Assembly: GCA_005792355.1 (NCBI GenBank)
Contig: SXSC01000363.1
Span: forward strand, 1 to 46,133
Direction of reading: 5' to 3'
Length of the DNA stretch: 46,133 nucleotides
Source: Opitutaceae bacterium
GTDB taxonomy: Bacteria; Verrucomicrobiota; Verrucomicrobiia; Opitutales; Opitutaceae
Shown: piece after piece, positions 17,401 to 23,729 of the stretch
Layout: every line of letters begins with the position of its first letter
Position numbering within the stretch: position 1 is the first letter of the stretch
Made by a program: the position numbers and the translations under genes
The notes under the pieces: generated by a model
The model's input: only the letters and a program-made list of their open reading frames with translations
What the model was told of the DNA's origin: nothing
The model's database searches: none

Positions 17401-17468
17401 AGAGCCGCCCGCGTTCACAGTGGGTCGTCCCGAGGGCGATCAAGTTCGGCGTCACCGGCCAGTTCTGA
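14412..17468 (+). CDS. TonB-dependent receptor with carboxypeptidase-regulatory-like domain
   Basis: A 1018-residue outer-membrane receptor. The ATG at 14412 gives a signal peptide (RLLRIATNLLILTVLSGGAL, then RAQS). Residues about 37-110 form a CarboxypepD_reg-like domain (ATRNGLQGAVVSIPTLNRTE). The plug (about 130-265) includes NVKNVTAFDEWGILPTQNVG, RLPGITFTTDE and DKRADSLGGQVNLKTKSS. The barrel runs to a C-terminal Phe (KFGVTGQF), as expected for insertion by the BAM complex. The size and the pattern NAFNVKNV are typical of the large Opitutaceae receptors that import oligosaccharides or other big nutrients with TonB energy. The substrate cannot be inferred. A rho-independent terminator follows 25 bp after the stop. 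Confidence 0.92.
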   Translation: MNYTRVYSVSRLLRIATNLLILTVLSGGALRAQSGATGSVGGSVTSTATRNGLQGAVVSIPTLNRTELTDSSGSFLIRNLPPGPVELTVSYSGFEDRKLPATIRSGETTRLDADMKPTQAIMMEAFTVATQKEGQALSITEQRNAFNVKNVTAFDEWGILPTQNVGELASRLPGITFTTDEDQLINNISIGGQPASYTRLNIDGMSTTGVGGDGRTATLHSFSGSNYEAIEIIAGQTPDKRADSLGGQVNLKTKSSLSMAERRRVNYNASARYFPSWSNRNFAVGERPWRPDLSMSYTEVFSVGSGRRNLGIVVSGAYQEVLNPHNWESILYENTTNPVAQIRDYSRWSGLNDRFLSAFTARADYRVSSSTNVSLRFIYNAGSEPFFNYTQVNPFLGANLTINSAANPAGGIREGYTANRIEFLPVANTTLQPGGVAVGAAQVKLSPRKFSFTSKNPTGTLAFEHNWGRLKVDHAYRFSNTHWDSSSGRERENGQIDLRTRDPIGFILDNSNLRGKTFTWTGGANPYQAASYAPFVITAANTTTQPVPVTSTVFIKRDNQTDTNEASATLNASYLLATERPITIKAGLDTVNRRHNTRAIHPRRWYQVVGTVLPTDGLLPLTEFERQNGGQRLPIFDPAAISTTLGNTALWYEDLNFTATSQPTNRRIMEEGVDAAYVQAQTKFGNLTVLGGVRGEWVTTDTFILFRARSTPIAVEPDHFKRAKLDFNSLSRDGGYRNFFPSLHLAYDITSNFKARVSWSNSYGRPGIASLVSSPTANDTARTVTMGNPALRPQIADNIDVKLEYYFGSSGMVSVRGYQKNIEDYIGSSVRSGQLVADGTDNGFDGLYGGYEIIQAANLGNAKLTGFEFDYRQSLRFLPGVLKGLTARGNYTYLKTSGRFAGSVDLQNGQVPGFIPRAYNVGLIYNYRKFGASFDMNYTGKYPVGYSLTSPGNGNIYRRGLQVMNVGVTYKVRAAATLFLNVNNIDQQGAEQYTYIESRPRSQWVVPRAIKFGVTGQF

Positions 17469-17493
17469 TCGAGTCGGTTGCTCTCACTTTCAA

Positions 17494-17519
17494 GGCGGGC
17501 CTGCGGGCCCGTCTTTTTT
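17494..17519 (+). terminator. Intrinsic terminator after the TonB receptor
   Basis: Stem CGGGCC (17496-17501) pairs with GGCCCG (17506-17511), extended by two more pairs, loop TGCG. It is followed by TC and a run of six T (17514-17519). Confidence 0.9.
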
Positions 17520-17637
17520 GTTTACGGCTCCGCCCGAGTCGCGCGCCAGCATCACCGCCCGCCGTCCAGTGGCGACGGTGCCGGCCGGCCACGTTTGCAC
17601 CCAGTCAGGGAATTTCATCAAAACCACCCTCCAATCT

Positions 17638-17660
17638 CTTTTCACGTAATACGTGAAAAG
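17638..17660. repeat. Perfect 10-bp inverted repeat upstream of the L,D-transpeptidase gene
   Basis: CTTTTCACGT-AAT-ACGTGAAAAG is a perfect symmetric sequence in an otherwise GC-rich area, 110 bp before the next start codon. It is followed by ATTTTT. It could be a repressor operator for the downstream gene or a second terminator of the receptor gene; the sequence alone does not decide. Confidence 0.6.
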
Positions 17661-17770
17661 ATTTTTGGGGAACAGAGATGCCGTGGACTGGCGGCGAACG
17701 GGTTGGGCGTACGGCCGCCTCCTCCTGCAGGCTCGCCACGCGGGCTGCTTCGCGCACTCATCGAGTTGTG

Positions 17771-18778
17771 ATGATGCGAATTCCAGAAATCTGCCGTTCA
17801 TGGCGTCGCGGTGCCGGCTGCGTGGCGCTGGTGATCTGCGCGGCGGAACTTGCGTCTTCGTCCGATGCCGTGGAGTTCCCTCCGGCCGCGGCGGCGCTGA
17901 TCAGCCAGGATGAGGCCTTCCCTCGCCCGCCGTCGACGTGGCTCGAGGTGCAGGTGGAGCTGACCCGGCGGGGCTTTTCGGGCGGACCGATCGATGGTGT
18001 CCGCGGCCCGCAATCGACGGCGGCGTTGCAGGCTTTTCAGCGCCGCGCCGGCATCGCCGATTCCGGTGAGCTCGACCCGGCCACGCGCGCCGCGCTCGGG
18101 CTCGACGCGCCGGCGCTCGTGCACGCGTCACTCGCCGCCGAAGATCTTGCAGAGCTGCGGCCGCTCCCCGCCACGTGGCTTGGCAAGTCGGAGCAAAGCG
18201 TACTCGCCCACGAGACCGCGCTGGAACTCGCCGCCGAACGCTTTCGCGCCGGCGTGACGTTTCTCCGCCGGATCAACCCGGAGGTGGACTGGGATGCGCT
18301 TACACCCGAAACCTTGTTTGTCGCGCCCGCGGTGGAATTTGTCGGGCGGCTCGGCCAGGCCGCGAGCATTGAGATTCGGCTGGAGGCACGCGTGCTCGAG
18401 GTCTTCGACGGTGGAGGCCGGGTCATCGCACATTTTCCCGTGAGCATCGCGCGCAAAGCCGAGAAGCGGCCGGTCGGCGAATTGCGCGTGACGGTCGCGA
18501 TTGCCGCTCCCGACTACACCTTCGATCCGGCGGTGTTCACCGAATCGCAGGAGGCGCGCGAACTCGGGCGCAAGCTCATCATCCCGCCGGGTCCAAACAA
18601 TCCGGTTGGCGTCGCCTGGATCGGCCTCGACCGGCCGGGCTATGGCATTCACGGCACGCCGGACCCCGCCAAGGTGGGCCACACGGAATCGCATGGCTGC
18701 TTCCGGCTCGCGAATTGGGATGCGCAGACGCTGCTCTCGCTGGTGTGGGTCGGCCTGCCGGTGAGGGTGGAGCCGTAA
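17771..18778 (+). CDS. L,D-transpeptidase (YkuD) with peptidoglycan-binding domain
   Basis: A 335-residue exported enzyme. The ATG at 17771 gives an N-terminal hydrophobic signal (AGCVALVICAAELASSS). Residues about 57-110 are a PG_binding_1 repeat (EVQVELTRRGFSGGPIDGVR... AALQAFQRRAG). About 195-330 is the YkuD catalytic domain, ending in GYGIHGTPDP and SHGCFRLANWD, with the nucleophile Cys310 and the conserved His and Ser of the SHGC motif. In the family it forms 3-3 cross-links in peptidoglycan or anchors proteins to it, acting in the periplasm. The Phe after SHGC replaces the commoner Ile or Val. The length suits an ErfK/YbiS-type protein. Confidence 0.92.
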   Translation: MMRIPEICRSWRRGAGCVALVICAAELASSSDAVEFPPAAAALISQDEAFPRPPSTWLEVQVELTRRGFSGGPIDGVRGPQSTAALQAFQRRAGIADSGELDPATRAALGLDAPALVHASLAAEDLAELRPLPATWLGKSEQSVLAHETALELAAERFRAGVTFLRRINPEVDWDALTPETLFVAPAVEFVGRLGQAASIEIRLEARVLEVFDGGGRVIAHFPVSIARKAEKRPVGELRVTVAIAAPDYTFDPAVFTESQEARELGRKLIIPPGPNNPVGVAWIGLDRPGYGIHGTPDPAKVGHTESHGCFRLANWDAQTLLSLVWVGLPVRVEP

Positions 18779-18833
18779 GCCTTGATGAATCCCACCGCGG
18801 ATCTGAGCCGCAACCAAAGGAAGGCAGGCAATC

Positions 18834-18907
18834 TTCACCACGGATGGCACGGATCGGCACGGATCGATGCGGTCTTCATCCGGGATTGATCCGGGTAATC
18901 CGTGGTT
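18834..18907. repeat. Dispersed imperfect palindrome, CACGGAT type
   Basis: It begins CACCACGGATGGCACGGATC and ends ATCCGGGTAATCCGTGGTTG, so the outer arms are complementary. The inner part repeats the unit CGGATnGGCA. I recall very similar blocks between genes of other Verrucomicrobia and Planctomycetes. Confidence 0.75.
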
Positions 18908-19013
18908 GATTGCCTGGAGCAAAGCCCAGCGGAAAGTCGTCGCTCACGCGATCGAAATGGTTCCATCGTAGCCTACCGCGGTGCGAGACCGCAACCGAAG
19001 GACCGGCGAAGGC

Positions 19014-19100
19014 ATTTTACCGCGGATTACGCTGATGGCGCGGATCGTCGGAGATTCTCCTGTGGTTTCCGCGGTATCTGCGAAATCCGCGGTAAAAAAT
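19014..19100. repeat. Dispersed imperfect palindrome, CCGCGGATTACGC type
   Basis: It starts ATTTTACCGCGGATTACGCT and ends GAAATCCGCGGTAAAAAAT; the outer 13-16 bases are complementary. It is the second long palindrome in the 435-bp gap between the L,D-transpeptidase gene and the Gfo/Idh/MocA gene. No gene is seen in the gap. Confidence 0.78.
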
Positions 19101-19213
19101 TCCGCAGTTTGAAAATCATCGCCAAGATTCCTTGCCGCACCTTCGTCGTGGCCCACTCGCGCGCTTGACGCCGCACCGGGCGGGGCGAATCTCTGGTCAG
19201 TCCCCAGTCCCGA

Positions 19214-20605
19214 ATGAAGACGACTCCGCCCGCCTCGATCACCCGCCGCACGTTTCTCCAGCAATCCGCCGTCGCCGGTGCGGCGGTCGCCTTTCCCGCC
19301 GTCCTGCGCGCGGCCAATCCCAACAGCCGGGTGCAAATCGCCGGGATCGGCGTCAGCGCCCGCGGCTACGGCGACTTGCACAGCCTCGCGTCGCATCCAA
19401 ACGTCAAATACGTGGCGTTCTGCGATGTCGACACGGCGTCCTTCGCCAAGGCCGATGCCGACCACCCCGGCACGCCCCATTTCGCGGATTTTCGCCAGAT
19501 GTTGGAAAAACTTGGCGACACCGTGGACGCGGTGCACGTCTCCACGCCTGACCACATGCATGCGCTCGCCTCCATCGAGGCGATGAAGCGCGGCAAGCAC
19601 GTCTTTTGCCAGAAGCCGCTCGCGCACACCGTGTGGGAATGCCGCCAAATGCGGTTGTGGGCGGAGCGGAAAGGGGTCGTCACGCAGATGGGAAACCAGA
19701 TCCACTCCGCGGTCGAATACCGCCTCGCGACGCGACTGCTCCGGGATGGTGTCATCGGCAAGGTGAAGGAGGTTCATTCGTGGGTCGCCGTGGCGGGCAA
19801 CGAGCGCACGTGCCTGCTCGAACCACCGGCGGAGGGGGCGCCGGTGCCGGCGGGCCTCGACTGGGATCTCTGGATCGGGGGTGCGCCGATGCGGCCGTAT
19901 TCGCCCGGCCTGTACCATCCATTTGCCTGGCGCGACTGGCAGGACTTCGGCGGCGGGGCGATGGGTGATTTTGGCTGCCATATCCTCGACCCGGTCTTCA
20001 CTGGTCTCGGCCTTACGGCGCCGAACTCGGTCGCGGCGGAGAACAGCGGCGTCAACCGCCACATCTGGCCCACGTCCGAGAAAGTCCGGTTTGTTTTTCC
20101 CGGCAACGAGCTCACCGCCGGGCCGACGCTCAACGTCACGTGGACCGACGGCGGCGTGCGCCCCGAGCGCAAGGTGGCGCAGATGTCCGGCGACCTCGAC
20201 CTGCCGAAGAGCGGCTCGCTGTTCATCGGCGAAAAGGGCAACATGGTCCTGCCGCATGTCGGCGGGCCGCGGCTCTACCCGGTGGAGAATTTCACCGGCT
20301 TCGTTTACCCGAAGGACGTGAAGGGGCTCAACCACTGGCATCGCTGGGTCGACGCCATCGTCGAGGGCGGCAAGACCTCGGACGGTTTCGACTACGCGGG
20401 GTTGCTGGCCGAGACCGTGCAATTGGGGAACGTGGCGACCCGCGTGTCGCGTCGCGCGACGATCACACGGGGAACGAAAAAAACCGACGCCAAGGCGGGC
20501 CGGCTGGAATGGGATGCGGCGAACTGCCGCATCACGAACAGCCCCGAGGCGCAGGCGTTGCTGACGAAACCATATCGTGAGGGTTGGGCCGTCCCGCCGG
20601 CGTAG
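19214..20605 (+). CDS. Tat-exported Gfo/Idh/MocA family oxidoreductase
   Basis: A 463-residue NAD(P)-dependent oxidoreductase. The N-terminus has a twin-arginine signal (SITRRTFLQQSAVAGAAVAF), so the enzyme is exported folded, probably with its cofactor. The Rossmann part has RVQIAGIGVSARGYGDLHSL and YVAFCDVD, then DAVHVSTPDHMHALASIEAM. The family EKP motif is QKP here (VFCQKPLAHTVWECRQM), as in other exported members. The C-terminal half contains MGDFGCHILDPVF and FNHWHRW-like segments (LNHWHRWVDAIV). Exported members are abundant in Planctomycetes and Verrucomicrobia and are linked to sugar or polyol oxidation; the substrate is unknown. It is followed by a 480-bp repeat-rich gap. Confidence 0.92.
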   Translation: MKTTPPASITRRTFLQQSAVAGAAVAFPAVLRAANPNSRVQIAGIGVSARGYGDLHSLASHPNVKYVAFCDVDTASFAKADADHPGTPHFADFRQMLEKLGDTVDAVHVSTPDHMHALASIEAMKRGKHVFCQKPLAHTVWECRQMRLWAERKGVVTQMGNQIHSAVEYRLATRLLRDGVIGKVKEVHSWVAVAGNERTCLLEPPAEGAPVPAGLDWDLWIGGAPMRPYSPGLYHPFAWRDWQDFGGGAMGDFGCHILDPVFTGLGLTAPNSVAAENSGVNRHIWPTSEKVRFVFPGNELTAGPTLNVTWTDGGVRPERKVAQMSGDLDLPKSGSLFIGEKGNMVLPHVGGPRLYPVENFTGFVYPKDVKGLNHWHRWVDAIVEGGKTSDGFDYAGLLAETVQLGNVATRVSRRATITRGTKKTDAKAGRLEWDAANCRITNSPEAQALLTKPYREGWAVPPA

Positions 20606-20780
20606 GGTGGATTTTTCAAGTCCGTGAATTTGTTTGAACCGCAGAGCCATTGTTGGGGTTTGGATCGCTGTAGCTCAGCCGGAGCAATCAAGTCGGGGTG
20701 CACTTTCACTCCGAACACGAAAACCGTGAAAGGTGCAACCCGAGGTCCGCAGCGGGTTATGGATCGTCCGCGCTCGGATC

Positions 20781-20806
20781 AGCCCGTTGGGGACAACGGG
20801 CTCCAC
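20781..20806. repeat. Palindrome of the AGCCCGTTGGGGACAACGGGCT family
   Basis: AGCCCGTTG-GGGA-CAACGGGCT is a perfect 9-bp stem with a four-base loop, followed by CCACC. Close copies lie at 23673-23699 and, with changed stem bases, at 23627-23650 and 28503-28529. Confidence 0.85.
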
Positions 20807-20935
20807 CGCAGACTGAATCGTTCCGGATCAGTTCCTTGGTGGTTCAGCAAGGATCGTCTGGTGGCGACCCAAGGCCGCGGAGAGCCAGGAGCGATCCATT
20901 GCGCTCACGTTCGCGGCGATCTTGATCGTTTTTTA

Positions 20936-21008
20936 AGGAGCGGCGGTTTCCCAAGCGCCGAGGAAACGTCGACCGACCGTAAATGGGCGGTTGGGAAACC
21001 GCCCCTCC
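20936..21008. repeat. Dispersed palindromic repeat, GGCGGTT family, copy 2
   Basis: Left arm GGAGCGGCGGTTTCCCAAGC, right arm GGGCGGTTGGGAAACCGCCC, and between them GTCGACCGACCG. It is nearly the same as the block at 29925-29998. Confidence 0.82.
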
Positions 21009-21085
21009 GGCGGCTGCGGTCCCGGACCGAGAGGAAATTTCGGGGCTAGTTCCGGCGCGCGCCACTCGACACCCACGTTCCGGCA

Positions 21086-22240
21086 ATGGCACCAATTCCG
21101 ATTCGCACGCCGCACCGCCAGGTCGAGGTCGCGTGGTTTTCCGCGCTGTGCAACGAAGACTGCGAGTTCCTCGGCGTGCCCGAGGGTGGACTCCGCAGCA
21201 GCTACGAACATTGCCGCGCATTGGTGCAGCAGGCCGATACGCTCGGTTTTCAGAACATCCTGCTGCCGTCGGGTTGGGTTCCGGGCCAGGACCCGATGGC
21301 CTTTGCCGCGGCGATGGCGGTGCAGACGAAGCAGATCAATCAGCTCGTCGCGTTGCGGATGGGCGAGGTGTGGCCGCCGATGCTGGCTCGGGCCATCGCG
21401 ACCCTTGACCACATCGCGCAGGGCCGGCTCACGTTGAACATCATTTCGTCGGACTTGCCCGGGCGGAAGGAATCCAACGAGGACCGCTATGCCCGGAGCA
21501 GTGAGGTCATTCAGATTCTCCAAAAACTCTGGGCGACAGAGGGCCCGCTGGAGTGGCAGGGGCGGTACTACAATTTCAGCCTGCCAAATTGCGACGCGGC
21601 CAAGCCGTATCAGCAAAACGGAGGCCCGCTGCTTTATTTCGGTGGCATCTCGCCGCTGGCGCAGGAGCTGTGCGCGAAGCACTGCGACGTTTTTCTCATG
21701 TGGCCGGAAACCGAGCAACGGCTCGCCGCCACCATGCAAGACCTGGGCGCGCTGGCGGCGAAGCACGAGCGGGTGATCGATTTTGGCCTGCGGATCCACG
21801 TGATCGTGCGGGAGACCGAGGCGGCGGCGCGAGCGGCGGCGGCGCGGTTGATTTCGAAGCTCGATCGGGAGAAGGGCCGTGAGATCAAGGCCCGCTCGCT
21901 GGATGCGAAAAGTGCGGGCGTGCTGCGGCAGGATGAACTCCGTGCACGGGCTGATGCGGATCTCTTCATTGAAGAACGCATCTGGTCGGGTATCGGTCTG
22001 GCCCGCAGCGGCTGCGGCAGCGCGATCGTCGGCGATCCCGACCAGGTGGTGGCGAAGCTGAACCGCTACATCGATCTGGGCATGCGGGCCTTTGTGCTCA
22101 GCGGCTATCCGCACCGCGACGAGTGTGACCTGTTTGCGCAACACGTGCTGCCGCGTCTGCCCCAGTGCAAATTAAACGAAGTCCAGGGGCGGCTGGTCGC
22201 CAATCCGGTGACACCGCTCACAACTGGAGCTCGGAAATGA
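21086..22240 (+). CDS. LLM-class flavin-dependent monooxygenase (SsuD/alkanesulfonate type)
   Basis: A 384-residue cytosolic protein of the bacterial luciferase-like monooxygenase family. The SsuD-type order is visible: EVAWFSALCNEDCEFLG, NILLPSGWVPGQDPMAFAAA, LARAIATLDHIAQGRLTLNI then ISSDLPG, RYARSSEVIQILQKLW, and the C-terminal SGCGSAIVGDPDQVVAKLNR. The YYNFSLPNC and GPLLYFGGIS segments also match SsuD relatives. Such enzymes use reduced FMN and oxygen to cleave C-S bonds of sulfonates or oxidise related compounds. A flavin reductase partner is not next door. The neighbouring Gfo/Idh/MocA enzymes, MFS transporter and TonB receptor suggest a catabolic locus. Substrate specificity is not determined by what can be seen here. 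Confidence 0.88.
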   Translation: MAPIPIRTPHRQVEVAWFSALCNEDCEFLGVPEGGLRSSYEHCRALVQQADTLGFQNILLPSGWVPGQDPMAFAAAMAVQTKQINQLVALRMGEVWPPMLARAIATLDHIAQGRLTLNIISSDLPGRKESNEDRYARSSEVIQILQKLWATEGPLEWQGRYYNFSLPNCDAAKPYQQNGGPLLYFGGISPLAQELCAKHCDVFLMWPETEQRLAATMQDLGALAAKHERVIDFGLRIHVIVRETEAAARAAAARLISKLDREKGREIKARSLDAKSAGVLRQDELRARADADLFIEERIWSGIGLARSGCGSAIVGDPDQVVAKLNRYIDLGMRAFVLSGYPHRDECDLFAQHVLPRLPQCKLNEVQGRLVANPVTPLTTGARK

Positions 22241-22421
22241 AGCGGTCTCCCAAACCGCGGCACGGGGCCGCAGTCCTTCTGCGAAGGGCGAGTCCCGTGG
22301 CTAACAGCCCGTCCGTCGTTCTCGTCGGCTTGAGCGAAGTGCAAAAGAGCACGATCGGTGGAGTCAGAGAATCGTCGCCAACGTGATCGAATGGATCAAT
22401 CTCAACAGGCGAAGCAGGCAG

Positions 22422-22496
22422 GGAGGCGGGGTGCCCTCACCCCGCAAGTTTCGCGCGGCAAATCGATCTTCTGCGGGGTGGGGGCACCCCGCCTCC
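22422..22496. repeat. Long inverted repeat with 25-bp arms
   Basis: Arms 22422-22446 and 22472-22496 (ending GGGGCACCCCGCCTCC) are complementary at 24 of 25 positions around a 25-base loop. It fills the gap between the monooxygenase gene and the next Gfo/Idh/MocA gene, and could end or stabilise transcripts. Confidence 0.88.
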
Positions 22497-22522
22497 AAAT
22501 CCGTCTGATCGGCTAATTTCCC

Positions 22523-23572
22523 ATGTCACGTCCACCCGTTCGTTTCGGTCTCGTTGGTTTTGGCGCCTGGGGGCAGCTGCATGCGCAGTCGATTGCCGCG
22601 AATCCGGAGGCTCAGCTTGTCGCGATCGTCGCGCCTTCGGTGGCGTCACGGGAAGCGGCGGCAAAGGCGCATCCGGACGCATGCGTCTATTCCGACCACC
22701 GGCAGATGCTCGCCGGGACGAAGCTCGATCTCGTCGACATCGTGACGCCGAGCCACACGCACCTTGAGATTGCGACCGATGCGCTCAACGCGGGCTGCCA
22801 CCTGCTGCTGGAGAAGCCGATGGCGATTCGCGTGGAGGACTGCCGCGCACTCATCGCGCTGGCGGTGCGACGCGGCCGTCAGCTGGCCGTGGGCCATGAG
22901 CTCCGCTTGTCGGCCCAATGGGGTGAGATCAAACGCATCATCGAGCGCGGCACGATTGGCGAACCGCACTACGTGCTGGTCGAGCTCTCGCGCAAGCCGT
23001 ACCGCCCGGGAGCCGCAGGCTGGCGCTACGATCAGCAGCGGGTCGGCAGCTGGGTGCTGGAGGAGCCGATTCATTTTTTTGATTTGGCGCGCTGGTATCT
23101 CGAGCCGGCTGGGGACCCGGTGGAACTCTTTGCTTACGGGAAATCGCGTGCGGCGCAACGGCCGGACTTGTTCGATAATTTCAGCGCGATGTTCCGGTAC
23201 CAGAACGGCGCGTATGCCGTCGTCTCGCAGACGCTCGCGGCGTTTGAGCATCACCAGACGGTGAAAGTGGCCGGGAGCAAGGGCGCGGTGTGGGCGGGTT
23301 GGAGCGGAGCGCTCGACCGCACGCTGCAACCGTCGTTCTTCCTGAGAGTATTTGACGGGGAAAAACTGGAGGAAGTGCAATTCGAGAAGCAGAGCGGTGA
23401 GGTGTTCGAATTGCGGGAGGAGATCGCCCGTTGCGTGCGGATGGCGCGCGGCGAGGCGGCGCCGGCGGCGAGTGGGCACGACGGGCTGTGGTCGGCGGGG
23501 CTCTGCCTGTTGGCGGAGGAATCGATTCGCCAAAAGCGACCGCTGCCGGTGGGGGAGATGCTCGGTGGCTGA
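22523..23572 (+). CDS. Gfo/Idh/MocA family oxidoreductase, cytosolic
   Basis: A 349-residue NAD(P)-dependent oxidoreductase without signal peptide. The Rossmann motif RFGLVGFGAWGQLHAQSI is at residues 7-24. It is followed by LVDIVTPSHTHLEIATDAL, the catalytic-region motif LLEKPMAIRVEDC with the conserved Lys, and GHELRLSAQWGEIKRIIERG. The C-terminal domain has EEPIHFFDLARWYL, whose His probably takes part in catalysis. Family members oxidise sugars, inositols or acidic sugars. It differs clearly from the Tat-exported homologue at 19214 (EKP here, QKP there). The start is preceded by AATTTCCC, with no Shine-Dalgarno. Confidence 0.92.
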   Translation: MSRPPVRFGLVGFGAWGQLHAQSIAANPEAQLVAIVAPSVASREAAAKAHPDACVYSDHRQMLAGTKLDLVDIVTPSHTHLEIATDALNAGCHLLLEKPMAIRVEDCRALIALAVRRGRQLAVGHELRLSAQWGEIKRIIERGTIGEPHYVLVELSRKPYRPGAAGWRYDQQRVGSWVLEEPIHFFDLARWYLEPAGDPVELFAYGKSRAAQRPDLFDNFSAMFRYQNGAYAVVSQTLAAFEHHQTVKVAGSKGAVWAGWSGALDRTLQPSFFLRVFDGEKLEEVQFEKQSGEVFELREEIARCVRMARGEAAPAASGHDGLWSAGLCLLAEESIRQKRPLPVGEMLGG

Positions 23573-23626
23573 CGGTTTCCGATGCCTTTGAATATTTCCT
23601 ATCGATCGATCGTACGATTCCGCGGT

Positions 23627-23699
23627 GGAGCCCGATGTCCGCATCGGGCCTGGTCGGGCATGCTCTCGAACCAGCCCGTTGGGGACAACGGGCTCCACC
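23627..23699. repeat. Two palindromes of the GCCCGTTG/GCCCGATG family side by side
   Basis: GGAGCCCGATGTCCGCATCGGGC (23627-23649) and AGCCCGTTGGGGACAACGGGCT (from 23673) stand in the 157-bp gap before the MFS gene. Both are stem-loops with the same outer CCCG stem and different inner bases. Confidence 0.85.
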
Positions 23700-23729
23700 C
23701 CGGTCCACCGTTTGGCGGCCGCTGATCGC

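Larger units (their letters stand above)
20606..21085. other. Repeat-rich intergenic region without a gene
   Basis: It contains an imperfect inverted pair (GGTGCACTTTCAC near 20698 and GTGAAAGGTGCAACC near 20727), the palindrome of the GCCCGTTG family (20781-20806), the hairpin CGATCTTGATCG followed by six T (20917-20934, terminator-like) and the GGCGGTT-family repeat (20936-21008). A tRNA-like string GTAGCTCAGCCGGAGCA near 20671 does not fold into a tRNA. Confidence 0.7.

Noticed and set aside
20669..20740. tRNA-like string GTAGCTCAGCCGGAGCA
   Set aside because: No matching acceptor stem, anticodon arm or T arm can be built around it.
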